Assembly: GCA_964395835.1 (NCBI GenBank) | Contig: CAYNBJ010000001.1 | Span: 62,001-126,000 of the forward strand | Reading direction: 5' to 3' | DNA length: 64,000 nt | Source of the DNA: LLD-282 sp964395835 | Lineage (GTDB): Bacteria; Pseudomonadota; Gammaproteobacteria; Berkiellales; Berkiellaceae | In this document: positions 52,964-60,696 of the stretch, piece after piece | Numbering within the stretch: position 1 is the stretch's first letter | Layout of the letters: every line of letters begins with the position of its first letter | Position numbers and translations under genes: made by a program | The notes under the pieces: generated by a model | What the model was told of the DNA's origin: nothing | Database searches by the model: none | The model's input: only the letters and a program-made list of their open reading frames with translations

Positions 52964-53815
52964 ATGATTTTTATTTACAGTGCTGCAATGATTATCGCAA
53001 ATTGGTTGAACTTTCTCGCTTCTTTTGGGCATATCTGGAGTCCAGAATGGATTTCTGTGGGCCTTTTATTATGGTGTTATTTTTGCATCACTGTCTTTTT
53101 TCTAGCGTTCAAGATAGAAGGACTGATGATTTATCAGATTATCGCTTTATTGATTGCTGATATTCAAGTTTTATGCGCAGCAAAATTTTCCTTTTCAAAC
53201 AATCTTGTACCTCTGGGAACTGTGATTTACACTACAATTTTTCTCGTGAACGATCTGATTACTGAACATGCTAGCGCTGAAGTAGCCAAAAAAACTGTCA
53301 ATTTAGTTTTATGTGGTCACCTCTTTTTCTTTTCTCTGATTCTCTGGACATTAGCTTACCCTCCGATCTGCGCGGAGCAACCGCATCATCAAATCTTTAT
53401 TGCCTCAGCAGAGGCTATTTCGATTCTATTCAGTCCACATTTGGTGATTTTCCTGTCTTCACAATGTGCGTATCTCGTCAGTCAGAATATCGACATCAGC
53501 ATTTTTGCTCAAATTAAAAATAAAATGCCGAAAGCGCTCATTTTAAGATCATTAGTCAGTGTTTTGTTAGCAGTATTTTTTGATACATGCATTTTCAATC
53601 TATTCGCCTGGCAATTGTTTGCACAAGACGCTATTCCCTGGAAAGAACTGTGGAACGATTATATCTGTTTCAATACTATGATACAATTGATTATTCTTTT
53701 TTGTAATATCCCTGTTTTTTATGGCCTCACCAGAACTCTACCCTCAATCAATCGATTATCCAGGTTTTTCTTTTTCATACACCAAAACCGGGCCTCATCA
53801 AGCACGAATTGGTGA
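52964..53815 (+). CDS. yhhQ: Queuosine precursor transporter (YhhQ family)
   Basis: 283 residues with about six to seven membrane segments. The family core is LLIADIQVLCAAKFSF, LVPLGTVIYTTIFLVNDLITEHASAEVAKK and RSLVSVLLAVFFDTCIFNLFAW, matching the DUF165/VUT family whose E. coli member YhhQ imports queuosine precursors. Its last 95 bases overlap the start of tgt in another frame, and the tail after residue 255 (INRLSRFFFFIHQNR) is not family sequence. Linkage to tgt supports a role in importing queuine or a precursor from the host. Confidence 0.88.
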   Translation: MIFIYSAAMIIANWLNFLASFGHIWSPEWISVGLLLWCYFCITVFFLAFKIEGLMIYQIIALLIADIQVLCAAKFSFSNNLVPLGTVIYTTIFLVNDLITEHASAEVAKKTVNLVLCGHLFFFSLILWTLAYPPICAEQPHHQIFIASAEAISILFSPHLVIFLSSQCAYLVSQNIDISIFAQIKNKMPKALILRSLVSVLLAVFFDTCIFNLFAWQLFAQDAIPWKELWNDYICFNTMIQLIILFCNIPVFYGLTRTLPSINRLSRFFFFIHQNRASSSTNW

Positions 53816-54968
53816 AATTCAAACCCCTCACGGAAGCATCAAAACGCCTGCTTTTATTTTTTGTGCTACAAAGGCCTCTTTAAAAGGGGTGCTCCCGAGA
53901 GATTTAAAAGAAAGTGGTACCCAGATCATTCTCAGCAACACATATCATTTAAATGTCTTTCCAGGCCCTGATCGTGTTGCACAATTAGGCGGCTTGCATA
54001 AAATGATGGGTTGGGATGGTCCGATGTTTACGGATTCAGGCGGGTATCAAATTTTTAGTCTAGGTCATGGATCGGTCTCACACGAAATCAAAGGCAACAG
54101 AGATCGCGGCTCTGAATCCAAACTGCTGCTTTCAATTAGTGAAAAAGGAGCCATTTTTCGTTCGTACTTAGATGGATCAAAACATTTACTGACCCCAGAA
54201 CTCGCAATGGACATTCAAAGAAAATTGGGACCAGACCTGGTCGTTATGCTGGATGAGTGCACCCCTTTTCATGTTGAAAAAAAATATACAGAACTCTCTA
54301 TGCACCGCTCTCATCGCTGGGAAGTGCGATCTCTCAAGGCATTTGCGCAAAATCATGATGGTAAACAAGCCACATATGGTATAGTGCAAGGCGGTATTTA
54401 CGAAGATCTGAGGAAACAGAGTATTGATTTTGTAAATAACAATCCGTTTTTTGCGCATGCGATTGGAGGCTCATTAGGATCTTCCAAAGAACAAATGTAT
54501 GATATCGTATCATTTACAGCGCCTCAGCTATGCCCTTCAAGACCCATTCATCTTTTAGGCATCGGCGGAGTAAGAGATATTTTTCACGGCGTAACGTGTG
54601 GAATTGACACCTTTGATTGCGTACATCCCACTCGTCTCGCTCGTCACGGAGGTGCTCTTGTTCCTTATTTTGTAAAGATTCAAGATCATGATGATAGTCA
54701 AAGGCAGCAAGAACATATTAATCTGAGAAATAGTCGATATAAAGACAGCACACAGCCTATTGATTCAACATGCCTATGTCACACATGCCAAAATTTTTCT
54801 CGCGGCTATCTGCACTATCTTTTAAAAGCCAATGAAATGCTCGGTCTCCAGGCCATTAGCATTCATAATATTTTCTTTATGAACAGAATGATGCAAGAAA
54901 TTCGTCAAAGTCTAGAAAATGGAACATTTGAATCAGTGAGAGAGCAATTTATTGGTCCACCCATTTAA
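53721..54968 (+). CDS. tgt: Queuine/preQ1 tRNA-ribosyltransferase (chlamydia-like type)
   Basis: 415 residues. Family core from FSYTKTGPHQARIGEIQTPHG. Catalytic Asp in MFTDSGGYQIFSL, YGIVQGGIYEDLR, and nucleophile Asp in GIDTFDCVHPTRLARHGGAL; zinc ligands in CLCHTC and a later His (QAISIHNIFF). It exchanges guanine at tRNA position 34 for a 7-deazaguanine. Two features depart from the standard bacterial enzyme: the base-pocket stretch AIGGSLGSSKE has Gly where bacterial preQ1 enzymes have Val, and HPTRLARHG replaces the usual MPTR.AR.G. Both resemble the Chlamydia enzyme, which accepts queuine. Start chosen at the ATG overlapping yhhQ; no strong ribosome site is visible. Confidence 0.92.
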   Translation: MASPELYPQSIDYPGFSFSYTKTGPHQARIGEIQTPHGSIKTPAFIFCATKASLKGVLPRDLKESGTQIILSNTYHLNVFPGPDRVAQLGGLHKMMGWDGPMFTDSGGYQIFSLGHGSVSHEIKGNRDRGSESKLLLSISEKGAIFRSYLDGSKHLLTPELAMDIQRKLGPDLVVMLDECTPFHVEKKYTELSMHRSHRWEVRSLKAFAQNHDGKQATYGIVQGGIYEDLRKQSIDFVNNNPFFAHAIGGSLGSSKEQMYDIVSFTAPQLCPSRPIHLLGIGGVRDIFHGVTCGIDTFDCVHPTRLARHGGALVPYFVKIQDHDDSQRQQEHINLRNSRYKDSTQPIDSTCLCHTCQNFSRGYLHYLLKANEMLGLQAISIHNIFFMNRMMQEIRQSLENGTFESVREQFIGPPI

Positions 54969-54997
54969 AGCATAGGGAGAGTCCCTATGCTTTAAAT
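54963..54997. terminator. 16-bp perfect hairpin at the end of tgt
   Basis: ATTTAAAGCATAGGGA (54963-54978) pairs fully with TCCCTATGCTTTAAAT (54982-54997), loop GAG; the tgt stop lies in the left arm. Very stable, but without a following U run; probably the end of the yhhQ-tgt transcript. Confidence 0.65.
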
Positions 54998-55050
54998 TCT
55001 CAAGAAAGATCTATACTTTAGGAATCAAAAAAGATAATATATTTTATCAT

Positions 55051-55124
55051 CGGGGCGTAGCGCAGCTTGGTAGCGCACATGCATGGGGTGCATGGGGTCG
55101 GAGGTTCAAATCCTCTCGTCCCGA
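55051..55124 (+). tRNA. tRNA-Pro(GGG)
   Basis: Cloverleaf folds by eye: acceptor CGGGGCG with CGTCCCG (one G-U pair), D-arm GCGC...GCGC, anticodon stem CATGC/GCATG with loop ATGGGGT (anticodon GGG), T-arm GGAGGTTCAAATCCTCT, discriminator A at 55124. The 3' CCA is not encoded, unlike in the tRNA-Cys and tRNA-Gly of the window. Confidence 0.93.
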
Positions 55125-55312
55125 GGAATATCTTTTTTCTCTTACCTGAAAATTTCATCAAGACTCACACAAAACTGTATCATTCGTGTTGCAACCTCAG
55201 CGCGATCGTAAGATCAAAAAATTCACGACATACGCATCTTCCACAATCTTTGCATCACTTTGGGAAGAAATCAGGCAAAACAATGAACCTTCATCGATCT
55301 AGATTGATCGCC

Positions 55313-56260
55313 TTAGTCTGTTTTCCATTGAGGATACTTAAGAAAAAACTCTCGTTCCTGATCTTTATGCAAATAAACACGAATTGCAGGAAAAAATGGA
55401 GTATCTCCTATCGTACGATCTTTGCGAAAAGCGCTTTTCTGTTGATCTTCCTGATTTTCAACATGTTTTATCATTCTCTGTGCAAGATCTTTGGCAGGGC
55501 GAATCTGAGGCAAAATTGCTGCTTTGGGAAACACTACAGGCAAAGTACCTTTAAGCATTTTTCTTTTCCCTTGATGATCCAGACAATTGATTCTTAAATG
55601 TGGTGCTAACTCTTGGCGAATCGAAAAAGAAGAGTCCCTTGGTAAAAGAGCAAGTTTTTCTAAGTCTTCTGTATTTTTTGTCTTTTGTGCTTTTTTCTCT
55701 AGCAAAGTTTTAACCTGATCGTAGCTCAGTTTCTTTATAGATTGTGTCAAAGCCCAAGTCCAAGCAATCTGTTGTGGTGCATGATGAAGAACGGGCAAAC
55801 ATCGATACACATGTTTGAAATGTAAATGATGCAAATTCATTTCTCGAAGCAAATTATCAATAGCTTTTGGGCGCTCATGAGTAGGATTGCCAAATTGATT
55901 ATCCAAAGTAGAATCTTGAATACCTAAAATTTTTTTTCTTGTTTCCACCATTTTGCTTTGAAATTTTTGACGTGCTTCATTCATTTTTAACACAGCTTCA
56001 AAGACAGTTGGAGTCGCTGCTATCAAGCCTGGACACATTAAAACAGTTTTCGGTTTTTGAGATGGGTGAAGTGTATATAATTGCAAAATAAACTGGAGTC
56101 GTTCCAACGGATCGGCAATTTCAATACGTTGTTCAGCCTGCATATCAAGCCATATAAATGTATCACCTATACTAGCACTCAAAGCATCGCATACAGCCTC
56201 AGTATAAACTCGAACGTGATCATACAAATGCTGCAGCTCATAACGATCTGAAAGAGACAT
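55313..56260 (-). CDS. tus: Tus-like replication-terminator protein
   Basis: 315 residues, against 309 for E. coli Tus. Remembered Tus segments align by eye: YRCLPVLHHAPQQIAWTWALTQSIKKLSYDQVKTLLEK with Tus [37 protein letters not shown]; an earlier PGLIAATPTVFEAVLKMNEA with [20 protein letters not shown]; and the C-terminal AIRVYLHKD with RLHLYVAD. Tus binds Ter sites and stops replication forks from one side. Residues matching the locked-base pocket of E. coli Tus (Phe140, His144) do not appear conserved in my alignment. Family membership is likely; Ter binding is untested. Confidence 0.7.
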   Translation of the reverse strand: MSLSDRYELQHLYDHVRVYTEAVCDALSASIGDTFIWLDMQAEQRIEIADPLERLQFILQLYTLHPSQKPKTVLMCPGLIAATPTVFEAVLKMNEARQKFQSKMVETRKKILGIQDSTLDNQFGNPTHERPKAIDNLLREMNLHHLHFKHVYRCLPVLHHAPQQIAWTWALTQSIKKLSYDQVKTLLEKKAQKTKNTEDLEKLALLPRDSSFSIRQELAPHLRINCLDHQGKRKMLKGTLPVVFPKAAILPQIRPAKDLAQRMIKHVENQEDQQKSAFRKDRTIGDTPFFPAIRVYLHKDQEREFFLKYPQWKTD

Positions 56261-56284
56261 ATAAAAATCATCTGATTTTTATAT
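56259..56284. promoter_or_regulatory. Perfect 12-bp palindrome over the tus-like start codon
   Basis: ATATAAAAATCA (56259-56270) and TGATTTTTATAT (56273-56284) are perfect arms with a 2-base spacer, beginning inside the start codon. There is no Shine-Dalgarno in its place. E. coli tus is autoregulated by a Ter site at its promoter, so an operator or RNA hairpin here is plausible but inferred. Confidence 0.55.
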
Positions 56285-56399
56285 CAGTATATATGATTTT
56301 CTGGTGTTTTTCCTAGAGCCTATCAAAACCACTGAAAAATAAAGATTTTTATGATAAAATGACGAACAAGTCAACATCAAACCATTTTTCAGAACAGTC

Positions 56400-57155
56400 A
56401 TGAGAATTAACAAATATCTAGCCTCTTTAGGATACGGTTCTCGAAGAGAAATTGATCGCCTTCTTGAAGAAGGCAGGATTACACAAAATGGTCGCAGCCT
56501 ATCGATTGGAAGCCAACTAGAAAACGATACAGAATTATATATTGATAAAACTCTTGTAAAAGCATCTTTAAAGCAACTGAATCATGATCTGCAAGTTTTG
56601 ATGTACCATAAGCCTCTGGGCGAAATTAGCTCTCATAGAAAAGGCTCGGCCAAAGGGAAGACCATCTTTGATCGTTTACCTGCAGTGACAGGGCGATGGG
56701 TCGCAATAGGACGTCTAGATGTTGCCACAACTGGGCTCTTGATCTTTACAAATCAGGGTGACTTGGCTCATCAATGTATGCATCCATCTTTTGGCCTGCA
56801 ACGGACTTATCATGCTGTTGTCAGCGGAGAATTCATGTCTCGACATCCTGCATGGTCAAAAGGAGCCCACATAGGCGAAGAGCGCCCTATTCAAGTTTCT
56901 TCTTATCGTTTTTTAGGAAAAAAACCTGATGCTTACATGATAGAGGTTTCACTGAAGGAGGGAAGATACCATGCAGTCAGAAAATTTTTTGAATCGATGG
57001 GTCAACAAGTGCAACTTCTTCATCGTCTTTCGTATGGACCCATTGAGCTAGATACAAATTTACAAGCGGGGCAGTTTCGTCATCTAAAAAAGCATGAAAT
57101 AGAAGCATTACAGATAGAATTACAAAGAAAACACATTGATCTTTCTAAGAAATAG
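56400..57155 (+). CDS. rluB: RsuA/RluB/RluE-family pseudouridine synthase
   Basis: 251 residues. N-terminal S4 RNA-binding domain (MRINKYLASLGYGSRREIDRLLEEGRITQNG), then the catalytic domain with VLMYHKPLGEISS (usual NKP.G), GRLDVATTGLLIFTNQGDLA holding the catalytic Asp, and EGRYHAVRKFFESMGQQVQLLHRLSYGPI (usual EG.Y..VRRM). RluB is the best guess because rluB commonly accompanies scpA-scpB in Gammaproteobacteria and those genes are nearby; RluE or RsuA remain possible. It modifies the ribosomal large-subunit peptidyl-transferase region in the RluB case. Confidence 0.88.
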   Translation: MRINKYLASLGYGSRREIDRLLEEGRITQNGRSLSIGSQLENDTELYIDKTLVKASLKQLNHDLQVLMYHKPLGEISSHRKGSAKGKTIFDRLPAVTGRWVAIGRLDVATTGLLIFTNQGDLAHQCMHPSFGLQRTYHAVVSGEFMSRHPAWSKGAHIGEERPIQVSSYRFLGKKPDAYMIEVSLKEGRYHAVRKFFESMGQQVQLLHRLSYGPIELDTNLQAGQFRHLKKHEIEALQIELQRKHIDLSKK

Positions 57156-57158
57156 GAT

Positions 57159-57242
57159 TGCGAAGGGGGGGACTTGAACCCCCACGACTTTGAGGTCGGC
57201 AGATTTTAAGTCTGCTGTGTATACCGATTTCACCACCATCGC
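57159..57242 (-). tRNA. tRNA-Leu(TAA)
   Basis: Minus-strand cloverleaf with a long variable arm: acceptor GCGATGG with CC.TTCGC (one mismatch), anticodon loop CTTAAAA (anticodon TAA) in stem GCAGA/TCTGC, T-arm GGGGGTTCAAGTCCCCC, discriminator A. CCA is not encoded. Third in a Gly-Cys-Leu cluster, the same order as glyW-cysT-leuZ in E. coli. Confidence 0.93.
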
Positions 57243-57265
57243 ATAAAAAGGGGATATAAAGTTTT

Positions 57266-57339
57266 TGGAGGCTGAGACCGGAATTGAACCGATGTCCACG
57301 AATTTGCAGTCCGCTGCATAACCACTCTGCCACTCAGCC
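57266..57339 (-). tRNA. tRNA-Cys(GCA)
   Basis: Acceptor GGCTGAG pairs with CTCAGCC, anticodon loop ACTGCAAAT (anticodon GCA), T-arm ATCGGTTCAATTCCGGT, discriminator T followed by an encoded CCA (57266-57268). Middle of the Gly-Cys-Leu cluster. Confidence 0.93.
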
Positions 57340-57346
57340 AAAATAA

Positions 57347-57422
<76 letters not shown>

Positions 57423-57504
57423 AAAATCTTTCATTATGTTATCACTTCTTTTTTTCAGGTTCAACTCTTTTTATCGAGGGATACAAAAAAAATCTTTCTT
57501 TTTA

Positions 57505-59040
57505 TCATCGACCAGAGGGTTTAAGAAGAGTCTTATGGTCATATTGATCGATCTGATTGCCAATTGCTTGTTCCAAATCAGAAATTTTTCTTGGGTAGTC
57601 TGTCCTAAAAGAGAGCACTTTGTTATGGAGATTTGTAAAAATGAGATCATCTTTTTGAGTGAGCTTGTCAGGATTATCGTTATGATATTTTTGAAAATCC
57701 ATTAATAAAATTCCTGATTTTGGATTTTCAGAAAGCTTCAGGTAATGCTGCATAAATAATTCTGAATATGCTGTATAAGCGCACTCATTCGTACTATGGC
57801 ACACACAGTTATAGAGATGTTTCTTAAAAAAGCCTTTAAAACTTTCATGCAACTGATCATAAGGACTCGTTTCTGAGCCGTTTTTCAATTTATGCAAATA
57901 ATAAGATATACGCGCACCTTGTGCATATATTGCGCTTGCTCCTTCATAAGCTAAAAACAGCCAGCTCGCATTCGCCCAAATTGGAGAGGAAAAAAATGCA
58001 GCGATGGGTGCGGCATGCAATGGAAAAAAAAGCTCTGCGCCCCCTATAACAATAGCTTCAGTGTTGAGAACAGGTGCACACAATGTTAGCCACTCTGCAA
58101 TACGTCTACGACTCACACTCGGATCATGAGATGGAAAGATGTCCTCAAAAGAAATCTGATGATCTCTTTTATATGTCACTTCTAATTTGCCACCAAAACC
58201 TGTTGACCAATTTTTTTCAGAAAAATACACCCAAGAAGTACAGTATGCTTGCAAGGCAGTCACTTCATTGCAAATATCACTTAACTTTTGATTATACTGT
58301 TGCGCCTTATTCCATAAATCTAAATAATTCGTCTCGAAATAACTTTGTATCTCCTGCCCCCACCACTCAGTATGATGATTTTCAAAAAGATGCGGTATAA
58401 AATACTTGTATTTCTCATTTGAAATTAATACTTGCATTCGATATTGACGTTCTTCTGCCTTTAAAGATGAACATAACATACCAATCAACTCAGTCTTTTC
58501 AGCATCCGCCAAATCGCCATAAACCACATGAAGATATTCAGCCCAAGCAAAAAACACAGAGTCGCGATTTTTTATTCGGATGTATTTGAAATAATCTTTC
58601 AAGATCAAAGTATTGAAGAAAAAACTTTTTTTCTTCATATGCGCGTCTTGTATCATCATTGCTATAAGAGCACAAAGATCTTGATCAGTATGCGCAGGAG
58701 GCGATGAAATTGAGAGTGAAGAATATTTTTTCCTATAATCCTGCGCAATAAAATCAAAAGTGATCTGATTTGCACAAGAAATAATCACTTTCTCTGTCTC
58801 TGATTCCATATCATGGGATCGGCTCTGTCCAAAAAGAGCAATAATCTGACTTTGAATCTCTCGGTAAATTGTATCAATCATCTCAAGATTGTCACGATCT
58901 GTATTCGAAATCGGATTTTCTAAAATCTCATGGTAATATGCTGTTAGGGCTTTAAAAAAAACAGGATATTTTTCTAAATTTTCTGCACTAATCAATTTTT
59001 GATTAAAAATCTCTTTGAGCTCTTCATCTAGATTTTTCAT
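57505..59040 (-). CDS. Large unrecognised protein (511 residues), second of an overlapping pair
   Basis: Mostly helical, rich in Tyr, Lys, Glu and Asn. A more hydrophobic stretch near residues 350-395 (IVIGGAELFFPLHAAPIAAFFSSPIWANASWLFLAYEGASAIYAQ) may be membrane-associated. It overlaps the upstream gene by 17 bases, so they form an operon. No domain is recognised. It belongs to a group of lineage-specific large proteins at this end of the window; effector or envelope roles are possible. Confidence 0.6.
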   Translation of the reverse strand: MKNLDEELKEIFNQKLISAENLEKYPVFFKALTAYYHEILENPISNTDRDNLEMIDTIYREIQSQIIALFGQSRSHDMESETEKVIISCANQITFDFIAQDYRKKYSSLSISSPPAHTDQDLCALIAMMIQDAHMKKKSFFFNTLILKDYFKYIRIKNRDSVFFAWAEYLHVVYGDLADAEKTELIGMLCSSLKAEERQYRMQVLISNEKYKYFIPHLFENHHTEWWGQEIQSYFETNYLDLWNKAQQYNQKLSDICNEVTALQAYCTSWVYFSEKNWSTGFGGKLEVTYKRDHQISFEDIFPSHDPSVSRRRIAEWLTLCAPVLNTEAIVIGGAELFFPLHAAPIAAFFSSPIWANASWLFLAYEGASAIYAQGARISYYLHKLKNGSETSPYDQLHESFKGFFKKHLYNCVCHSTNECAYTAYSELFMQHYLKLSENPKSGILLMDFQKYHNDNPDKLTQKDDLIFTNLHNKVLSFRTDYPRKISDLEQAIGNQIDQYDHKTLLKPSGR

Positions 59041-60280
59041 AATGAATCCTTGTTAGGCCTGTTGAGTCTTGTTGGCTCTTATTTGCTTCTTGTTGAATTT
59101 TTTGAATATGCTCTTTAGGTATTGGGGTTGCACATGTATATGGAGTGCTAAACACCTGTATTATCTTTGTATTCCAATAAGCATCCTCCTGCTGATCAGT
59201 CAACTTGCCCTGCCCCACAAAAAGAGATTTCCCTTTCTTGGCCTCCTCATCTCCACACTCTGCTATAAAAAAATTTTCAAAATATGAATTCCAAAATTGT
59301 GCTCTCTCATACATACCAGTCTTTGCAAAAGATACAATTTTTGGCTCTACCTGATTTTTTGAATAGATTTCAATCACAGATGTTGGCACTTTATGAATAC
59401 AAAGATCTTGAAAAGGATATTTTTTTTGTAACTTCGAACCGGTTAATGCCATCCATTGACAATAAGTCTCGAAAGCATTTTTAAAAATTTGATAATTTTT
59501 ATATGTTGAAAAAAAATCACTCCAATTGAGCGAAGTTTCAGGTGCTAACAACAAGCTCATCGGATCGTCTTTTAAGTGATCATGAATATATCGTTCCACT
59601 TGTCTTTGAAAGTCATCACTTTTATCGACAAGACAATAAAGTTCCTCACAATACTTTTGACCTCGCAATGACAAAAAATTCTCTTCTATCTTTTCTTTCA
59701 GTGCAGCATATGGTGAATTTTTCAACATTTTTTCAATGTCTGTGTATTCCCATTTCAAATGAGCGCCATTAAAAAAGGGAGGGTCGATTTCAGCATAGAT
59801 TTTTTGAAAAATCTCCCAATCATCTTTGTAATGTTCAATATAGGGTGGAATATCTCTAAAAAAATCCATTAAAAAATCTCTACACCAATCACAAAATGTG
59901 CAAAAAAACGGCGCGAATTCTAAAAAAGCATAAGTCAAACAAACACTTATCGAGATCATGATAATGTTCTGAAAAAACGAAACAAGACAAAAAAAACCAA
60001 TAAGAATCAAAATCCCCGCAATATATTTGGAAGATTGAGATACCCCTGAAAATATATCCGTGATTGTGTCTTTTAAAAACGACGCACCTAATAGCAAACT
60101 TTCTTTGGTGTATTTTAAAAATACACCATAAGTGCCTATAGGTTTCCAATAATAAAGGATCTGCGCTAAAAAATGATCGGTATATAAAGCCTTAAAAACG
60201 TTGTTCGCATTCGGTGAATACATTACAAAATCATCATAAAAAATTCTCTGCTTTATAACCAACAAATCAAAAAATTGCAA
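59024..60280 (-). CDS. Large unrecognised protein with N-terminal membrane segments (418 residues)
   Basis: Hydrophobic segments near residues 85-125 (YIAGILILIGFFCLVSFFQNIIMISISVCLTYAFL) form a membrane hairpin; the remaining 280 residues are soluble, helical and aromatic-rich. A start at 60223 is an alternative; neither has a clear ribosome site. It overlaps the 511-residue gene downstream by 17 bases. No family is recognised. Confidence 0.6.
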   Translation of the reverse strand: MQFFDLLVIKQRIFYDDFVMYSPNANNVFKALYTDHFLAQILYYWKPIGTYGVFLKYTKESLLLGASFLKDTITDIFSGVSQSSKYIAGILILIGFFCLVSFFQNIIMISISVCLTYAFLEFAPFFCTFCDWCRDFLMDFFRDIPPYIEHYKDDWEIFQKIYAEIDPPFFNGAHLKWEYTDIEKMLKNSPYAALKEKIEENFLSLRGQKYCEELYCLVDKSDDFQRQVERYIHDHLKDDPMSLLLAPETSLNWSDFFSTYKNYQIFKNAFETYCQWMALTGSKLQKKYPFQDLCIHKVPTSVIEIYSKNQVEPKIVSFAKTGMYERAQFWNSYFENFFIAECGDEEAKKGKSLFVGQGKLTDQQEDAYWNTKIIQVFSTPYTCATPIPKEHIQKIQQEANKSQQDSTGLTRIHYEKSR

Positions 60281-60696
60281 TTAAGTTATTTGACTCGTCT
60301 TTATACTCAGATTATGTTTTATGCTCAAATAGTCTTTCGACTTTGAGACCCGCTCAACTGTTTAAAAGAAAACTTTTCATATCTGTTTGGATAGAAATAT
60401 TCACAGAGTTTTCTTCAGTCAAGTACAATCCCTTTAAAAAAACTTTTATCTACAGATCCCAAAAAGAATATTCAAACGCAGAACCTGTCTTTCATTCAGA
60501 TCATCTCTCTTTGAAACAAAAAAATTATTACAATCTTATAGGACTGCGATAAAAAAACATGCGATGATAAAAATCAATCCGCAGTATTGCGCATCCAGTC
60601 TCAACACAGAAAAAGAAGGATCGGCATGAGTTAAAAAATTGATATATTTTTGTCATCCAAACCATCATATTAAGAAAAAAGCTGGTGCAACATTCA
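60281..60696. other. Intergenic region
   Basis: About 0.4 kb between two unknown genes on the same strand. A 69-codon frame on the plus strand (60343) has no support. I see no hairpin terminator or RNA gene. Confidence 0.4.

Noticed and set aside
55067..55597. 176-residue plus-strand frame starting in tRNA-Pro
   Set aside because: It begins within the tRNA and continues antisense to the tus-like gene; no independent support.
60343..60552. 69-residue plus-strand frame in an intergenic region
   Set aside because: No ribosome site, promoter or recognisable feature; biased composition as expected of AT-rich non-coding DNA.
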